Shown here piece after piece: positions 8,305 through 16,750 of a stretch of DNA of 64,000 nt. The stretch covers positions 744,001 to 808,000 of the forward strand of contig CAVZGE010000003.1 of the NCBI GenBank assembly GCA_963774745.1. Direction: 5' to 3'. The DNA comes from Prado023 sp963774745 (GTDB taxonomy: Bacteria; Actinomycetota; Actinomycetes; S36-B12; CAIYMF01). The notes beneath the pieces were generated by a model. That model was not told the origin of the DNA and made no database searches. It worked only from the letters and a program-made list of their open reading frames with translations. The translations under genes and the position numbers were made by a program. Position 1 is the first letter of the stretch; every line of letters starts with the position of its first letter.

Positions 8305-11034
8305 TCATTCGGCAATCGTGACGGCCACCACTCCGCGACGGATCGAGTCGATCGCGGTCCGCGCGGCCTGGGCCAGGGGTGTCCCCGGGCTGGCGGCCAC
8401 CAGCTGGCCGAGGAAGTCCATGACCTGCTTGCACCACCGGACGAAGTCCCCTGCCGTGAGCTCCGAGCCGTCCAGGACCGAGCGCAGCGTCCCCCCGGCA
8501 GCCCACCGGTGGACTGCCCAGGCGAAGCCGAGGTCCGGTTGCCGGGTCGCCGGCAGCCCGTGGCGCCGCTCGAGCACCTCCAGGGCACCCCAGATCCGCA
8601 TCGTCTCGTCGAGGGTCGAGTGGATGGCCCCGGGCACGCGCGCCGGGGCTGCTCCCGGCTCCGAGCTGCCCCGGGACTCGAACACGAGCGCTGAGCAGGC
8701 CGCGGCCAGCTCCGGGGGACTCAGCGTGTCCCAGAGCCCTCGACGCAGGCACTGCATCGCCAGGAGGTCGGACTCGCCGTAGATCCGGCTGAGCTGCCGG
8801 CCGGCATCGGTCACGCCCGGGCTGTCGACCGGACCCGTCAGGTAGCCCAGCTCCATGAGGACCTCGCAGATGCGATCGAACTGCCGGGCGATGGAGTTGG
8901 TCCGGCCCTCGAGCCGACGCTGGAGGCCGTCGGTCTCGGTCCGCAGGCGCTGGGCCCGCTCGGCCCACCGGGCATGCTGCTCCCGGTCCGAGCAGCCGTG
9001 GCACGGATGTGCGCGCATCTGGGCGCGCAGGTGGGCCAGCTCGCCGTCGTCGTCGTGAGCCCGGGCGCGACGCCCCGGCCTGGGGATGTCCAGCCCGTCG
9101 GTACGGGTGCGCAGCAGCGTGGCGAGCTCCCGGCGGGAGTTCGCCGACCGGGGGGAGAACGAGCGCGGGATCCGCACCCGGTCCAGGACCTGGGGGGGCA
9201 CGGGGAAGTCCACGGTGCCCAGCCGCCGGACCTGGCGGTCGATGGTCAGCACGAACGGCCGCGGGTCCTCACCCAGCGAGAGCCCCGGGTCGATCACGAC
9301 CGCCACCCCGGCACGCCGACCGGTCGGCACGACGATCACATCCCCCGGGACGAGGTCGGCCAGCGCCTCGGCGGCCTCGCTGCGCCGGGCGGCGGCCCCG
9401 GCTCGGGCCATCCCCTTCTCCGTGGCCGAGATCTGCTGGCGGATCGCCGCGTAGGAGGCGAAATCTCCCAGGTGGCAGCGCATCGACTCCTCGTAGCCGG
9501 CGATCGCCTCCTCGTTGCGCTGGACCTGGCGGGCCAGCCCGACGATGCCCCGATCCGCCTGGAACTGGGCGAACGAGGACTCCAGGACCTCCCGGGCGGC
9601 GGACTTCCCGAGACTGCCGACGAGGTTGACCGCCATGTTGTAGGAGGGCCGGAAGCTGGACACCAGCGGGTAGGTGCGGGTGGACGCCAGGCCGGCCAGC
9701 GCGGCAGGGTCGATCCCCTGGTGCCAGACCACGACGGCATGCCCCTCGACGTCGATCCCGCGGCGCCCCGCGCGACCCGTCAGCTGGGTGTACTCCCCCG
9801 GCGTGATCGGGGCATGCGTCTCGCCGTTCCACTTGACCAGCCGCTCGAGGATCACGGCCCGCGCCGGCATGTTGATCCCCAGCGCCAGCGTCTCGGTGGC
9901 GAAGACCACCTTGACCAGCCCCTCCTGGAACAGCTCCTCGACCGCTTCCTTGAAGGTCGGGATGAGCCCGGCGTGATGGGCGGCGATGCCGCGCTCGAGG
10001 CCGTCGAGCCACGCATCGAAGCCGAGGACCGCGAGGTCCGAGGGCGGCAGCTCGACGAACCGGGCCAGGACCCGCTCGCGGATCTCCAGTCGTTCGGCCG
10101 GCGTGGTCAGCACCAGGCCGGCGTGCAGGCACTGCTCGACGGCCGCCTGGCACCCCGCCCGGCTGAAGATGAAGTTGATGCAGGGCAGCAGGTCCGCGCG
10201 CGCCAGGGCGCGGATGACGTCTGGCCGCTGGGTGCCGGGCAGGGATCGAGGCCGGCGCCCGCCGCGCTCCGGCCTGCCCGGGGCCGGGCGGTTCGGTCCA
10301 CCAGCACGGCCGCCTCCGCCGCGGTAGTCCCGCCGGGCCTTGTCGATGCGCTGGTCGTCGCGCGCCAGGCGGACCAGCTCGGGGTTGACCGCCTTCCCCC
10401 GCTCGTCGACGAACAGGTCGTGCAGGCTCCCGTCGGCGATGACGTGCTGCCACAGGGGCACGGGGCGGTGCTCCTCGACCACGATGTCGGTGTCACCACG
10501 AACCTCGGCGAGCCAGGCGCCGAACTCCTCGGCGTTGCTCACGGTCGCCGACAGCGCCACCACGCTGACGTGCTCCGGGAGGTTGATGATGACCTCCTCC
10601 CACACCGGGCCGCGCTCCCGGTCGGCCAGGTAGTGCACCTCGTCCATGACGACGAACTCCAGCCCGGCCAGCGTGTGCGACCCGGCGTAGAGCATGTTGC
10701 GCAGGACCTCGGTGGTCATCACGACCACGGGCGCCTCGCCGTTGATCGAGTTGTCACCGGTCAGCAGGCCCACGCGGTCGGCGCCGTAGCGCTCGACGAG
10801 GTCGTTGTACTTCTGGTTCGACAGGGCCTTGATCGGGGTGGTGTAGAAGCACTTCGTGGCACGCTCCATCGCCAGGTGGACGGCGAACTCCCCCACGACC
10901 GTCTTGCCCGACCCGGTGGGGGCCGCAACCAGGACGCCGCGACCACGCAGGATGCTCTCGCACGCCCGCTCCTGGAAGCCGTCGAGCCCGAACTCGTAGA
11001 GCCCCCGGAACCGGGTCAGCGCAGCGTCATCCAT
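8305..11034 (-). CDS. helY: DEAD/DEAH-box RNA helicase HelY (Ski2/Mtr4-like)
   Basis: A 909-residue superfamily-2 helicase of the actinobacterial HelY type. Walker A is APTGSGKT at residues 38-45. Motif II is DEVH in VMDEVHYLADRERG, motif III is ALSATVSN and motif VI is QLTGRAGRRG. A long C-terminal region contains a Cys-containing stretch (MRAHPCHGCSDREQHARWAE) and a DSHCT-like end. A basic, Gly/Arg-rich insert (around GGGGRAGGPNRPAPGRPERG) separates the two RecA-like domains and may be an RNA-binding linker. It is the last large gene of the pafA-to-helY block, 10 bp after the lipid kinase. Confidence 0.92.
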   Translation of the reverse strand: MDDAALTRFRGLYEFGLDGFQERACESILRGRGVLVAAPTGSGKTVVGEFAVHLAMERATKCFYTTPIKALSNQKYNDLVERYGADRVGLLTGDNSINGEAPVVVMTTEVLRNMLYAGSHTLAGLEFVVMDEVHYLADRERGPVWEEVIINLPEHVSVVALSATVSNAEEFGAWLAEVRGDTDIVVEEHRPVPLWQHVIADGSLHDLFVDERGKAVNPELVRLARDDQRIDKARRDYRGGGGRAGGPNRPAPGRPERGGRRPRSLPGTQRPDVIRALARADLLPCINFIFSRAGCQAAVEQCLHAGLVLTTPAERLEIRERVLARFVELPPSDLAVLGFDAWLDGLERGIAAHHAGLIPTFKEAVEELFQEGLVKVVFATETLALGINMPARAVILERLVKWNGETHAPITPGEYTQLTGRAGRRGIDVEGHAVVVWHQGIDPAALAGLASTRTYPLVSSFRPSYNMAVNLVGSLGKSAAREVLESSFAQFQADRGIVGLARQVQRNEEAIAGYEESMRCHLGDFASYAAIRQQISATEKGMARAGAAARRSEAAEALADLVPGDVIVVPTGRRAGVAVVIDPGLSLGEDPRPFVLTIDRQVRRLGTVDFPVPPQVLDRVRIPRSFSPRSANSRRELATLLRTRTDGLDIPRPGRRARAHDDDGELAHLRAQMRAHPCHGCSDREQHARWAERAQRLRTETDGLQRRLEGRTNSIARQFDRICEVLMELGYLTGPVDSPGVTDAGRQLSRIYGESDLLAMQCLRRGLWDTLSPPELAAACSALVFESRGSSEPGAAPARVPGAIHSTLDETMRIWGALEVLERRHGLPATRQPDLGFAWAVHRWAAGGTLRSVLDGSELTAGDFVRWCKQVMDFLGQLVAASPGTPLAQAARTAIDSIRRGVVAVTIAE

Positions 11035-11044
11035 GGCGCTGACG

Positions 11045-11938
11045 CTACCGGGGCACGACCACCTGCACCCCGTCCGGCACGGCCGTCACCGTGACCGGAA
11101 GTGGGGCCACCCGCTCGCCGTCGGCGTAGGCGATCTGGCCCGGTGCCTCCAGGGTCGCCGAGCGCACACGGCGGGACTCCACGTCGGGATGCTCCAGGTG
11201 CTTGCCGGTGTAGACCTTCGGGAACACGGACAGCAGCCGGCGCCGGGGCATGCTGTGCACCCAGATCAGGTCCAGCAGGCCGTCGTGCATGTCCGCACCG
11301 GCACAGACCAGCATCCCGCCGCCGAACGCCGGGCCGTTGCCCAGCGACACGATCATGCCCTCGTCGACCACGACCTCGCCGTCCAGCACGGCCCGGTACG
11401 GGATCGGGCGGAACGTGCGCAGCACCGCGAGCATCGAGCGGATGTACAGCGCCGTCCCGCTGGGCCAGGTCATCTGGTTGGCCCGCTCGTTGGCGCTCGA
11501 GTCGAAGCCCGAGGACATCACGCACAGGAAGTGCCGGACCGCCCCGTCAGCGGCCTCGATCCGACCGACGTCGAAGGACCGGCGGTTGCCGGCGAGCACC
11601 ACCGCGATCGCAGCCTGCGGGCTGGTCCTGGCCAGGCCCACCGAGTTGGCGGCGTCGTTGCCCGTCCCCAGCGGGACGATCCCGAGCGCGGTGTCCGTGC
11701 CGACGACCGCCTGGAGGGCCTGGTGCACGGTCCCGTCGCCGCCGACCGCGACCAGGATGTCCAGCCCGGAGGCCATCGCGCCGGCCAGCAGCTGATCAGC
11801 CTCCTGGACCGACGACCCCTCGATGGCCACCACGTGGTCGCCCCTGCTGGCCAGCCCCCGCAGGACAGCAGCGCTGTGCCGACCCACGCGACCAGCGCCG
11901 GACGCCGGGTTGACCAGGACTCCGATGCGTCGCTCCAC
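11045..11938 (-). CDS. Diacylglycerol/lipid kinase family protein
   Basis: A 297-residue protein of the diacylglycerol kinase catalytic family (DgkB/YegS-like), which uses ATP to phosphorylate a lipid hydroxyl. The phosphate-binding loop is VGGDGTVHQAL near residue 65 and the second family motif is PLGTGNDAAN near 95. A C-terminal DAGK accessory domain follows (KVYTGKHLEHPDVESRRVR). The GTG start at 11936-11938 gives MERRIGVLVNPASGAG, the expected N-terminal family sequence. The longer open frame upstream is a shadow over tatC. It lies 32 bp downstream of tatC, where such a gene is commonly found in actinobacteria. The lipid substrate is not predictable. Confidence 0.88.
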   Translation of the reverse strand: MERRIGVLVNPASGAGRVGRHSAAVLRGLASRGDHVVAIEGSSVQEADQLLAGAMASGLDILVAVGGDGTVHQALQAVVGTDTALGIVPLGTGNDAANSVGLARTSPQAAIAVVLAGNRRSFDVGRIEAADGAVRHFLCVMSSGFDSSANERANQMTWPSGTALYIRSMLAVLRTFRPIPYRAVLDGEVVVDEGMIVSLGNGPAFGGGMLVCAGADMHDGLLDLIWVHSMPRRRLLSVFPKVYTGKHLEHPDVESRRVRSATLEAPGQIAYADGERVAPLPVTVTAVPDGVQVVVPR

Positions 11939-11970
11939 GGGGGTGCACGCTACTGCAGAGTCCGCTCGGC

Positions 11971-12819
11971 TCACGGCTCCAGCGGCGATGTCTCGTCGTC
12001 GTCCCACTGGGCGGTCGAGACCTGCCGGCGCCCGCGGCGACGATCGTTGAGCCAGCAGGCCAGGCCGGCGAGCAGCATCAGCAGCAGCATCGGGACGGCC
12101 AGCAGCGCGAGGTTGAACGGGTCCCCCGTCGGGGTCGCCACAGCGGCGAACACCACCACGCCCAGCACGATCCACCGCCACCACGACCACAGGCGACTGG
12201 CCGACAGGACACCGGCGAGGTTCAGGCCGAAGACCAGGATCGGCAGCATGAAGCCCAGCCCGAACACCAGCATCATCCGCAGGAAGAACGACAGGTAGCG
12301 GTCGACCGAGATGATGTTCTCGATGTTCTCCGGGGTGAACCCGAGCAGGATCTCCAGGCCACGCGGCAGCACGCTGTAGGCCAGGGCTGCCCCCGCCAGG
12401 AACATCGGGGTCGCGACCAGGGCGAACCCCAGTGCCCAGCGGCGCTCGTTGCGGTGCAGGCCGGGGGTCACGAAGCGCCACAGCTGGTAGAGCCACACCG
12501 GGGTCGCCAGCAGCACGCCGGTCACGCCGGCCACCTTCAGCTGCATGACGAACGGGTCCGCGACCCCCGTGAACGCCAGGGTCATGTCCCGGCCCTGCGC
12601 CGCAGCAGCCTCGACGACGGCATCGAAGGGCGCGCGGATGACCGTGAAGATCTCGTCGTAGAAGGCCCACGCCACCGCCATGCCCACGGCGATCGCGAGC
12701 AGGGCCTTCACCAGCCGGGAGCGCAGCTCGCTGAGGTGCTCCCGCAACGGCATCGCCGCCCCCGGGTTGTCACTGTCGCTTCGGCCCTTGGTTCCGCCGG
12801 GCACGGGCGGGGCGCTCAC
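11971..12819 (-). CDS. tatC: Sec-independent protein translocase TatC
   Basis: TatC is the membrane receptor for twin-arginine signal peptides. Its 282 residues contain the expected six hydrophobic segments and a conserved cytosolic N-terminus (MPLREHLSELRSRLVKA). The conserved first periplasmic and cytosolic stretches (FVMQLKVAGVTGVLLATPVW, LYQLWRFVTPGL) are present. The GTG start overlaps the tatA stop (GTGA), a classic tatAC operon. A Ser/Asp-rich 20-residue N-terminal extension precedes the family start at MPLREHL. There is no tatB in the window. Confidence 0.95.
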   Translation of the reverse strand: MSAPPVPGGTKGRSDSDNPGAAMPLREHLSELRSRLVKALLAIAVGMAVAWAFYDEIFTVIRAPFDAVVEAAAAQGRDMTLAFTGVADPFVMQLKVAGVTGVLLATPVWLYQLWRFVTPGLHRNERRWALGFALVATPMFLAGAALAYSVLPRGLEILLGFTPENIENIISVDRYLSFFLRMMLVFGLGFMLPILVFGLNLAGVLSASRLWSWWRWIVLGVVVFAAVATPTGDPFNLALLAVPMLLLMLLAGLACWLNDRRRGRRQVSTAQWDDDETSPLEP

Positions 12820-13160
12820 GCCTGGCTGGGGGGCTGTGGCTGCAGGGCGGACGGGGACGCGTCAGCCTGCGGCTGGAGGGCAGTGGAGCCGACCGCAGGC
12901 TCGGCAGCAGGCATCGGGCCGGGCGCCGGGATGCCTGCCTGCTCGGCCGGGGGCAGGGCCACGGGTGCCGCAGGGGCCGGCGCAGGCGTGCCCGGGGCAT
13001 CCGGTGCCGTCTCGCCGTCGACGAGGCCCTTGGTCTCGGCCTTGAAGATCCGAAGCGAGCGTCCCACGCTGCGGGCCGCGTCCGGCAGGCGCTTGGCGCC
13101 GAAGAGCAGGACGACGACCAGCACGAGGATGAGCAGCTCAGGGCCGCGGATGTTGGGCAT
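12816..13160 (-). CDS. tatA: Sec-independent protein translocase TatA
   Basis: TatA forms the variable-size pore of the Tat system. It has 114 residues with a single N-terminal membrane helix (GPELLILVLVVVLLFGAKRL), the FGAKRLP hinge, and an amphipathic helix (RSVGRSLRIFKAE). The C-terminal half is a long Pro/Ala/Gln tail. The start at 13158-13160 (MPNIRGPELL) has GGAGGG about 4 nt upstream, better than the GTG/ATG codons further out. It overlaps tatC by 4 bp. Confidence 0.95.
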   Translation of the reverse strand: MPNIRGPELLILVLVVVLLFGAKRLPDAARSVGRSLRIFKAETKGLVDGETAPDAPGTPAPAPAAPVALPPAEQAGIPAPGPMPAAEPAVGSTALQPQADASPSALQPQPPSQA

Positions 13161-13256
13161 GGGACCCTCCAGCGTCAGGACCCGCACTCGCGGGGATAGA
13201 TCAGAGCGTACGACCGCGCGTGCCCGTTGCCCAACCCGTCAGGTTCGCGTCGCGGC

Positions 13257-13595
13257 TCACACCTCCTGGTCGGCCGCCATCACGATGTCGTCGACGGAGG
13301 CCAGCCACAGGGCGAAGTCGAGCAGGTCGTCGCGGGTCATCGGGGTGCAGGTCCGCTCGATGACGCGGGACTCGAGGTACTCCAGCGGGATCGCGAGGTG
13401 GTCCACCCGGACGCCCGCGCCGGTCAGCAGCTGCACGACGTCCTCGTCGGCGCTCTTGCAGACGCTGTCGGCGCAGCCAGCGCAGGTGAACGTGTAGGTC
13501 GACCAGCCGAGCTCACGCGCGACCGTCACCCGCACGTCGGCCGGGACGAGGTCGACGTCCCCACACCGCGGGCACGTTGCCTTGATGGTCGTCAT
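13257..13595 (-). CDS. Small zinc-ribbon protein, function unknown
   Basis: A 112-residue protein. Two CxxC knuckles, CPRCGD near residue 9 and CAGCADSVC near residue 40, should bind one zinc in a ribbon. The C-terminal half is an acidic helical region (TRDDLLDFALWLASVDDIVM). The start ATG (13593-13595) has GAGGAGG 8 nt upstream. It sits between pafBC and tatA on the same strand, with about 100 bp on each side, so it may be separately expressed. I recognise only the zinc-ribbon architecture. Confidence 0.75.
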   Translation of the reverse strand: MTTIKATCPRCGDVDLVPADVRVTVARELGWSTYTFTCAGCADSVCKSADEDVVQLLTGAGVRVDHLAIPLEYLESRVIERTCTPMTRDDLLDFALWLASVDDIVMAADQEV

Positions 13596-13701
13596 CAGAT
13601 CCACCTCCTCGCAGTTGCCTGGATGCCAGTCGCATCGGTGCCCGCCGTCCTCGACTTGAGGCCCCGGACGCATCATGTGACCGCGCAGGGTGGTGATGCA
13701 A

Positions 13702-15696
13702 CTACTGCGCGACCCCAGCTGCCCCGATTTCCGGGCGGTGCCGGCGCCGCGATTCCGCCGCGGCCCCCAGCAGCTCGGCCAGCAACCATTCCGGCTCCCG
13801 CAGCACGACGGTCCCCGCGGACCCGAGGACCAGCCTCCGGGCCCACGTGAAGTCGCCCACCGGGAGCTCGGCGCGCACCCCGCCCCCGGGCAGGGCCCAC
13901 CTGCGGGTCACCGGGTGCCGATCCAGCAGGGGCGCTCCCTCGGGCACGTCCACGAGCACGACGCGGCCCGTCGAACCCAGCGCCACCGACATCGGCTCCA
14001 CCTCCGCCGGCGCCTCGACCGTCCGGGCCGGCAGGTCGCTGACAGCGATGGCGCGGACCCGGTCCACCCGGAACATCCGCAGGCCCCCGGCCGACCGGCA
14101 GTACCCACGCAGGTAGCCGTACCCATCGACCACGACGACCCCGAGCGGGTCGACGACTCGATGGGTCACCTCGTCCCGGACAGCACCCAGGTAGGTCAGC
14201 TCCACCGCGCGCCCCGAGGCCAGTGCCGCCTCGACCGGACCGAGGACCTCCGGGGGCAGGTCGACGCGCACGGCCAGGACCCCGGGGGCCGGGGCGTGGC
14301 GCCCCAGGGCCGCCGCCAGCTTGGCGGTCACCGATGCCAGCTCGGCGCTGTCCGCGCCCCCGGGGACCGCGGCCAGTGCGTTGAGCGCGACCATCAGGGC
14401 GAAGCCCTCGTCGGGCGTCAGGGTCAGGGGCGCATCGAGGTCGAGGGCGTCGATGACCTCGATGCCGCCACCGTCCTCCCAGTACTGGATGTCGAACAGG
14501 GTCCAGTCATCGGCGCCCGAGGTGATGACCGACCCGAGGTCGGCCAGCAGCTGCTCCTGGGTGATGCCGAAGTGGTCGGCGGCGTCGGCGACCGGCACGC
14601 CGCTGTTGGCGGCCAGCCACGGCACCAGGGCCAGGAGCCGGGCGAACTGCGCGGTTCCCGGACCCCCGGGCTGGGTGCCGGCGGTCAGCGGCCGACCCGC
14701 CCTGGGGGTGGGGGTGGCCAGTGCGGCGAGCAGCGCATCGAGCTGGGCGACGGCCTCGTCGATCGCCGCGGGTGGCCCGAGCACGCGCACCCCGGCGCCG
14801 TAGGCCAGCACCGAGGCGATCCCGGCGGCCAGGTCCTCGACCGGCAGCGCCACCAGGTCCGCACCGTCGGCGTCCTGGCCCCGGGACTCGGCGCGCAGAC
14901 GCAGCTCGGCGGCCACCCCCGGCGCCAGCGCGAGGTCGACCATCACGGCGTCGGTGCGGGCGAAGCGGCCGATCGCATCCGCGGCGTCGAATCCCTCGGG
15001 AACCGCATAGGTGCCGCCCGCGGGATCCGGGCGCACGGGTCCCTCGATCCGGGAGGCGCGGAAGACCCGGACCTCCTGCCGGTCGGTGTCGAAGCCCACG
15101 ACGTACCAGTGCCCTCGCCACCAGACGGTGCCCCACGGCTGGACGTGGCGCAGTTCGGCAGCTGCCTGCGGGGCCTTGCGGTAATCGAACATCACGGCCG
15201 TGCGCGTGCTGCACGCCTCGATCAGGGCATGCACCGCCGGGGAGTCCAGGGACAGCCCGGCGATCGGCGCGGACCCCTGCTCGGTCGAGCGCATCCCGAG
15301 CTGGGCCTCCACCTTGCGCAACGCGTTGAGGGCGGCCGGGGCCAGGTCGGCACGCTGCCACACCCGGGCGGCCAGCCCGAGGACGGCCAGCTCCCCGCGG
15401 CCGAGGTCCAGCGGCGGCAGCGCCCAGTCGCCCTCGATCCGGTAGCCGGTGACGACCCCGGACGCATCGGTCAGGGTGACCACCGGCACGCCCATCGCGC
15501 GCAGCTCGTCCTTGTCGCGCTCGAACATCCGCTCGAAGGCCTCCGGGGAGGCATCCGGGCTGTACCCCCGCACGACGGAGCGGATGTGGTCGCGGTCCAG
15601 TCCGGTCCGCGTCCCGCGCAGGGCCATCAGCAGGTTGAGCAGGCGCTCGGCCTTGGTGTAGGGCTGGACCCCCGCGCCCTCGAGGGCCTGGGCCAT
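13702..15696 (-). CDS. pafBC: Fused PafB-PafC WYL-domain transcriptional regulator
   Basis: PafBC activates the RecA-independent mycobacterial-type DNA-damage response. Mycobacteria encode PafB and PafC separately; here one 664-residue chain holds both. The first half has a winged HTH (residues about 12-70, TKAERLLNLLMALRGTRTGL) and a WYL domain (FDYRKAPQAAAELRHVQPWG, then WWRGHWYVVGFDTDR). From about residue 345 a second HTH (RLLALVPWLAANSGVPVADA) and a second WYL domain (VELTYLGAVRDEVTHRVVDP) follow, plus a C-terminal extension. The start overlaps the FKBP stop by 1 bp (ATGA). Fused forms are known in Arthrobacter relatives. Confidence 0.92.
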   Translation of the reverse strand: MAQALEGAGVQPYTKAERLLNLLMALRGTRTGLDRDHIRSVVRGYSPDASPEAFERMFERDKDELRAMGVPVVTLTDASGVVTGYRIEGDWALPPLDLGRGELAVLGLAARVWQRADLAPAALNALRKVEAQLGMRSTEQGSAPIAGLSLDSPAVHALIEACSTRTAVMFDYRKAPQAAAELRHVQPWGTVWWRGHWYVVGFDTDRQEVRVFRASRIEGPVRPDPAGGTYAVPEGFDAADAIGRFARTDAVMVDLALAPGVAAELRLRAESRGQDADGADLVALPVEDLAAGIASVLAYGAGVRVLGPPAAIDEAVAQLDALLAALATPTPRAGRPLTAGTQPGGPGTAQFARLLALVPWLAANSGVPVADAADHFGITQEQLLADLGSVITSGADDWTLFDIQYWEDGGGIEVIDALDLDAPLTLTPDEGFALMVALNALAAVPGGADSAELASVTAKLAAALGRHAPAPGVLAVRVDLPPEVLGPVEAALASGRAVELTYLGAVRDEVTHRVVDPLGVVVVDGYGYLRGYCRSAGGLRMFRVDRVRAIAVSDLPARTVEAPAEVEPMSVALGSTGRVVLVDVPEGAPLLDRHPVTRRWALPGGGVRAELPVGDFTWARRLVLGSAGTVVLREPEWLLAELLGAAAESRRRHRPEIGAAGVAQ

Positions 15697-16061
15697 CAGC
15701 GAACGGCGAGCAGGTCGATCACGAAGATCAGCGTCTTGCCCGACAGCGCATGCCGGCCGTTCTCGCCGTAGGCCAGGCGCGGCGGGATGACCAGCTCGCG
15801 ACGGCCGCCCACGCGCATCCCCGGGATCCCGTCCTGCCAGCCCTGGATGAGCCCGGACAGCGGGAACGTGATCGACTCACCGCGGTCCCAGGAGGCGTCG
15901 AACTGGTCGCCGGTGTCGTACTCGACGCCGAGGTAGTGCACGGTCACCCGGGCGCCGGGGACCGCCTCGGCGCCCTCGCCCACGACGATGTCGCGGATGA
16001 CGAGCTCCACCGGGGCGGGGCCGTCGGGGAAGTCGATCTCGGGCTTGGTCAGGTCTGCCAT
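15696..16061 (-). CDS. FKBP-type peptidyl-prolyl cis-trans isomerase (cytosolic)
   Basis: A 121-residue single-domain FKBP that catalyses proline isomerisation. Family blocks are VTVHYLGVEYDTGDQFDASW, the active-site stretch FPLSGLIQGWQDGIPGMRVG, the region GRRELVIPPRLAYGE, and the C-terminal strand TLIFVIDLLAVR. No signal peptide is present, so it is cytosolic. It lies between the second, exported FKBP and pafBC, the usual actinobacterial order. Confidence 0.93.
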   Translation of the reverse strand: MADLTKPEIDFPDGPAPVELVIRDIVVGEGAEAVPGARVTVHYLGVEYDTGDQFDASWDRGESITFPLSGLIQGWQDGIPGMRVGGRRELVIPPRLAYGENGRHALSGKTLIFVIDLLAVR

Positions 16062-16103
16062 GGGGTTTCCTCTCGGAGGCGGGTCGGCGGGTCGGGGGAC
16101 GGA

Positions 16104-16706
16104 TCAGGCGGCGGGGGTCTGCTCGATGAGGTCGACGACGAAGACCAGGGTCTCGCCCGGGGCGATGTCCGCCCCGGCACCTGTGTCGCCGTAGGCGAGC
16201 TCGGCCGGGATGACCAGCAGGCGCCGGCCACCGGGCTGCATGCCGAGCAGGCCCTGCGACCAGCCCTGGATCACGCCGTCCAGCGGGAAGGTCGCAGGCG
16301 CCCCGCGCTGCCACGAGGAGTCGAAGACGTTGCCCGACGCCTGCCCGACCCCCACGTAGTTCACGGTCACGGTCGCGCCCGGCGCGACCGGGTCGCCCTG
16401 ACCGAGGTACACGTCGGCGGCGGCCAGCTCGGTCACGGGGGCGAAGTCATCGGCCAGCTCGATCGTGGGCTCGGCGTCCTTGGCCCCGGTGACCGTCACG
16501 CCCACGCACTCGTAGGACTCCTCCGAGTCGGACCCGGCCGGGCAGGCGGGCTCCGGGGCGGCCACGACGGGGCTGGTGGCCACCGGGGCGGCCGGGGTCG
16601 AGGCGGTCGCGCCGGTGTCCGAACCGGTCCAGCAGCCCGTCAGGAGGGCGAGACCGGCGATGACGAGGACCAGGGAGCGCACGGGGGCGACGGTTCGGCG
16701 ATTCAC
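16104..16706 (-). CDS. FKBP-type peptidyl-prolyl isomerase, lipoprotein
   Basis: A 200-residue exported FKBP. The GTG start at 16704-16706 gives a basic N-terminus, a hydrophobic stretch (SLVLVIAGLALLTGC) and a lipobox cysteine, so it should be lipid-anchored outside the membrane. An Ala/Thr/Pro linker follows, then a divergent stretch with two cysteines (PEPACPAGSDSEESYECVGV). The FKBP domain fills the C-terminal half (FPLDGVIQGWSQGLLGMQPG). It is paired with the cytosolic FKBP 42 bp downstream, and the pair looks like a duplication in which one copy gained an export signal. Confidence 0.88.
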   Translation of the reverse strand: MNRRTVAPVRSLVLVIAGLALLTGCWTGSDTGATASTPAAPVATSPVVAAPEPACPAGSDSEESYECVGVTVTGAKDAEPTIELADDFAPVTELAAADVYLGQGDPVAPGATVTVNYVGVGQASGNVFDSSWQRGAPATFPLDGVIQGWSQGLLGMQPGGRRLLVIPAELAYGDTGAGADIAPGETLVFVVDLIEQTPAA

Positions 16707-16750
16707 CCGGCGAACTCTAGTTGCCGTTCCGGCGTGCGCCGAATCACGGG

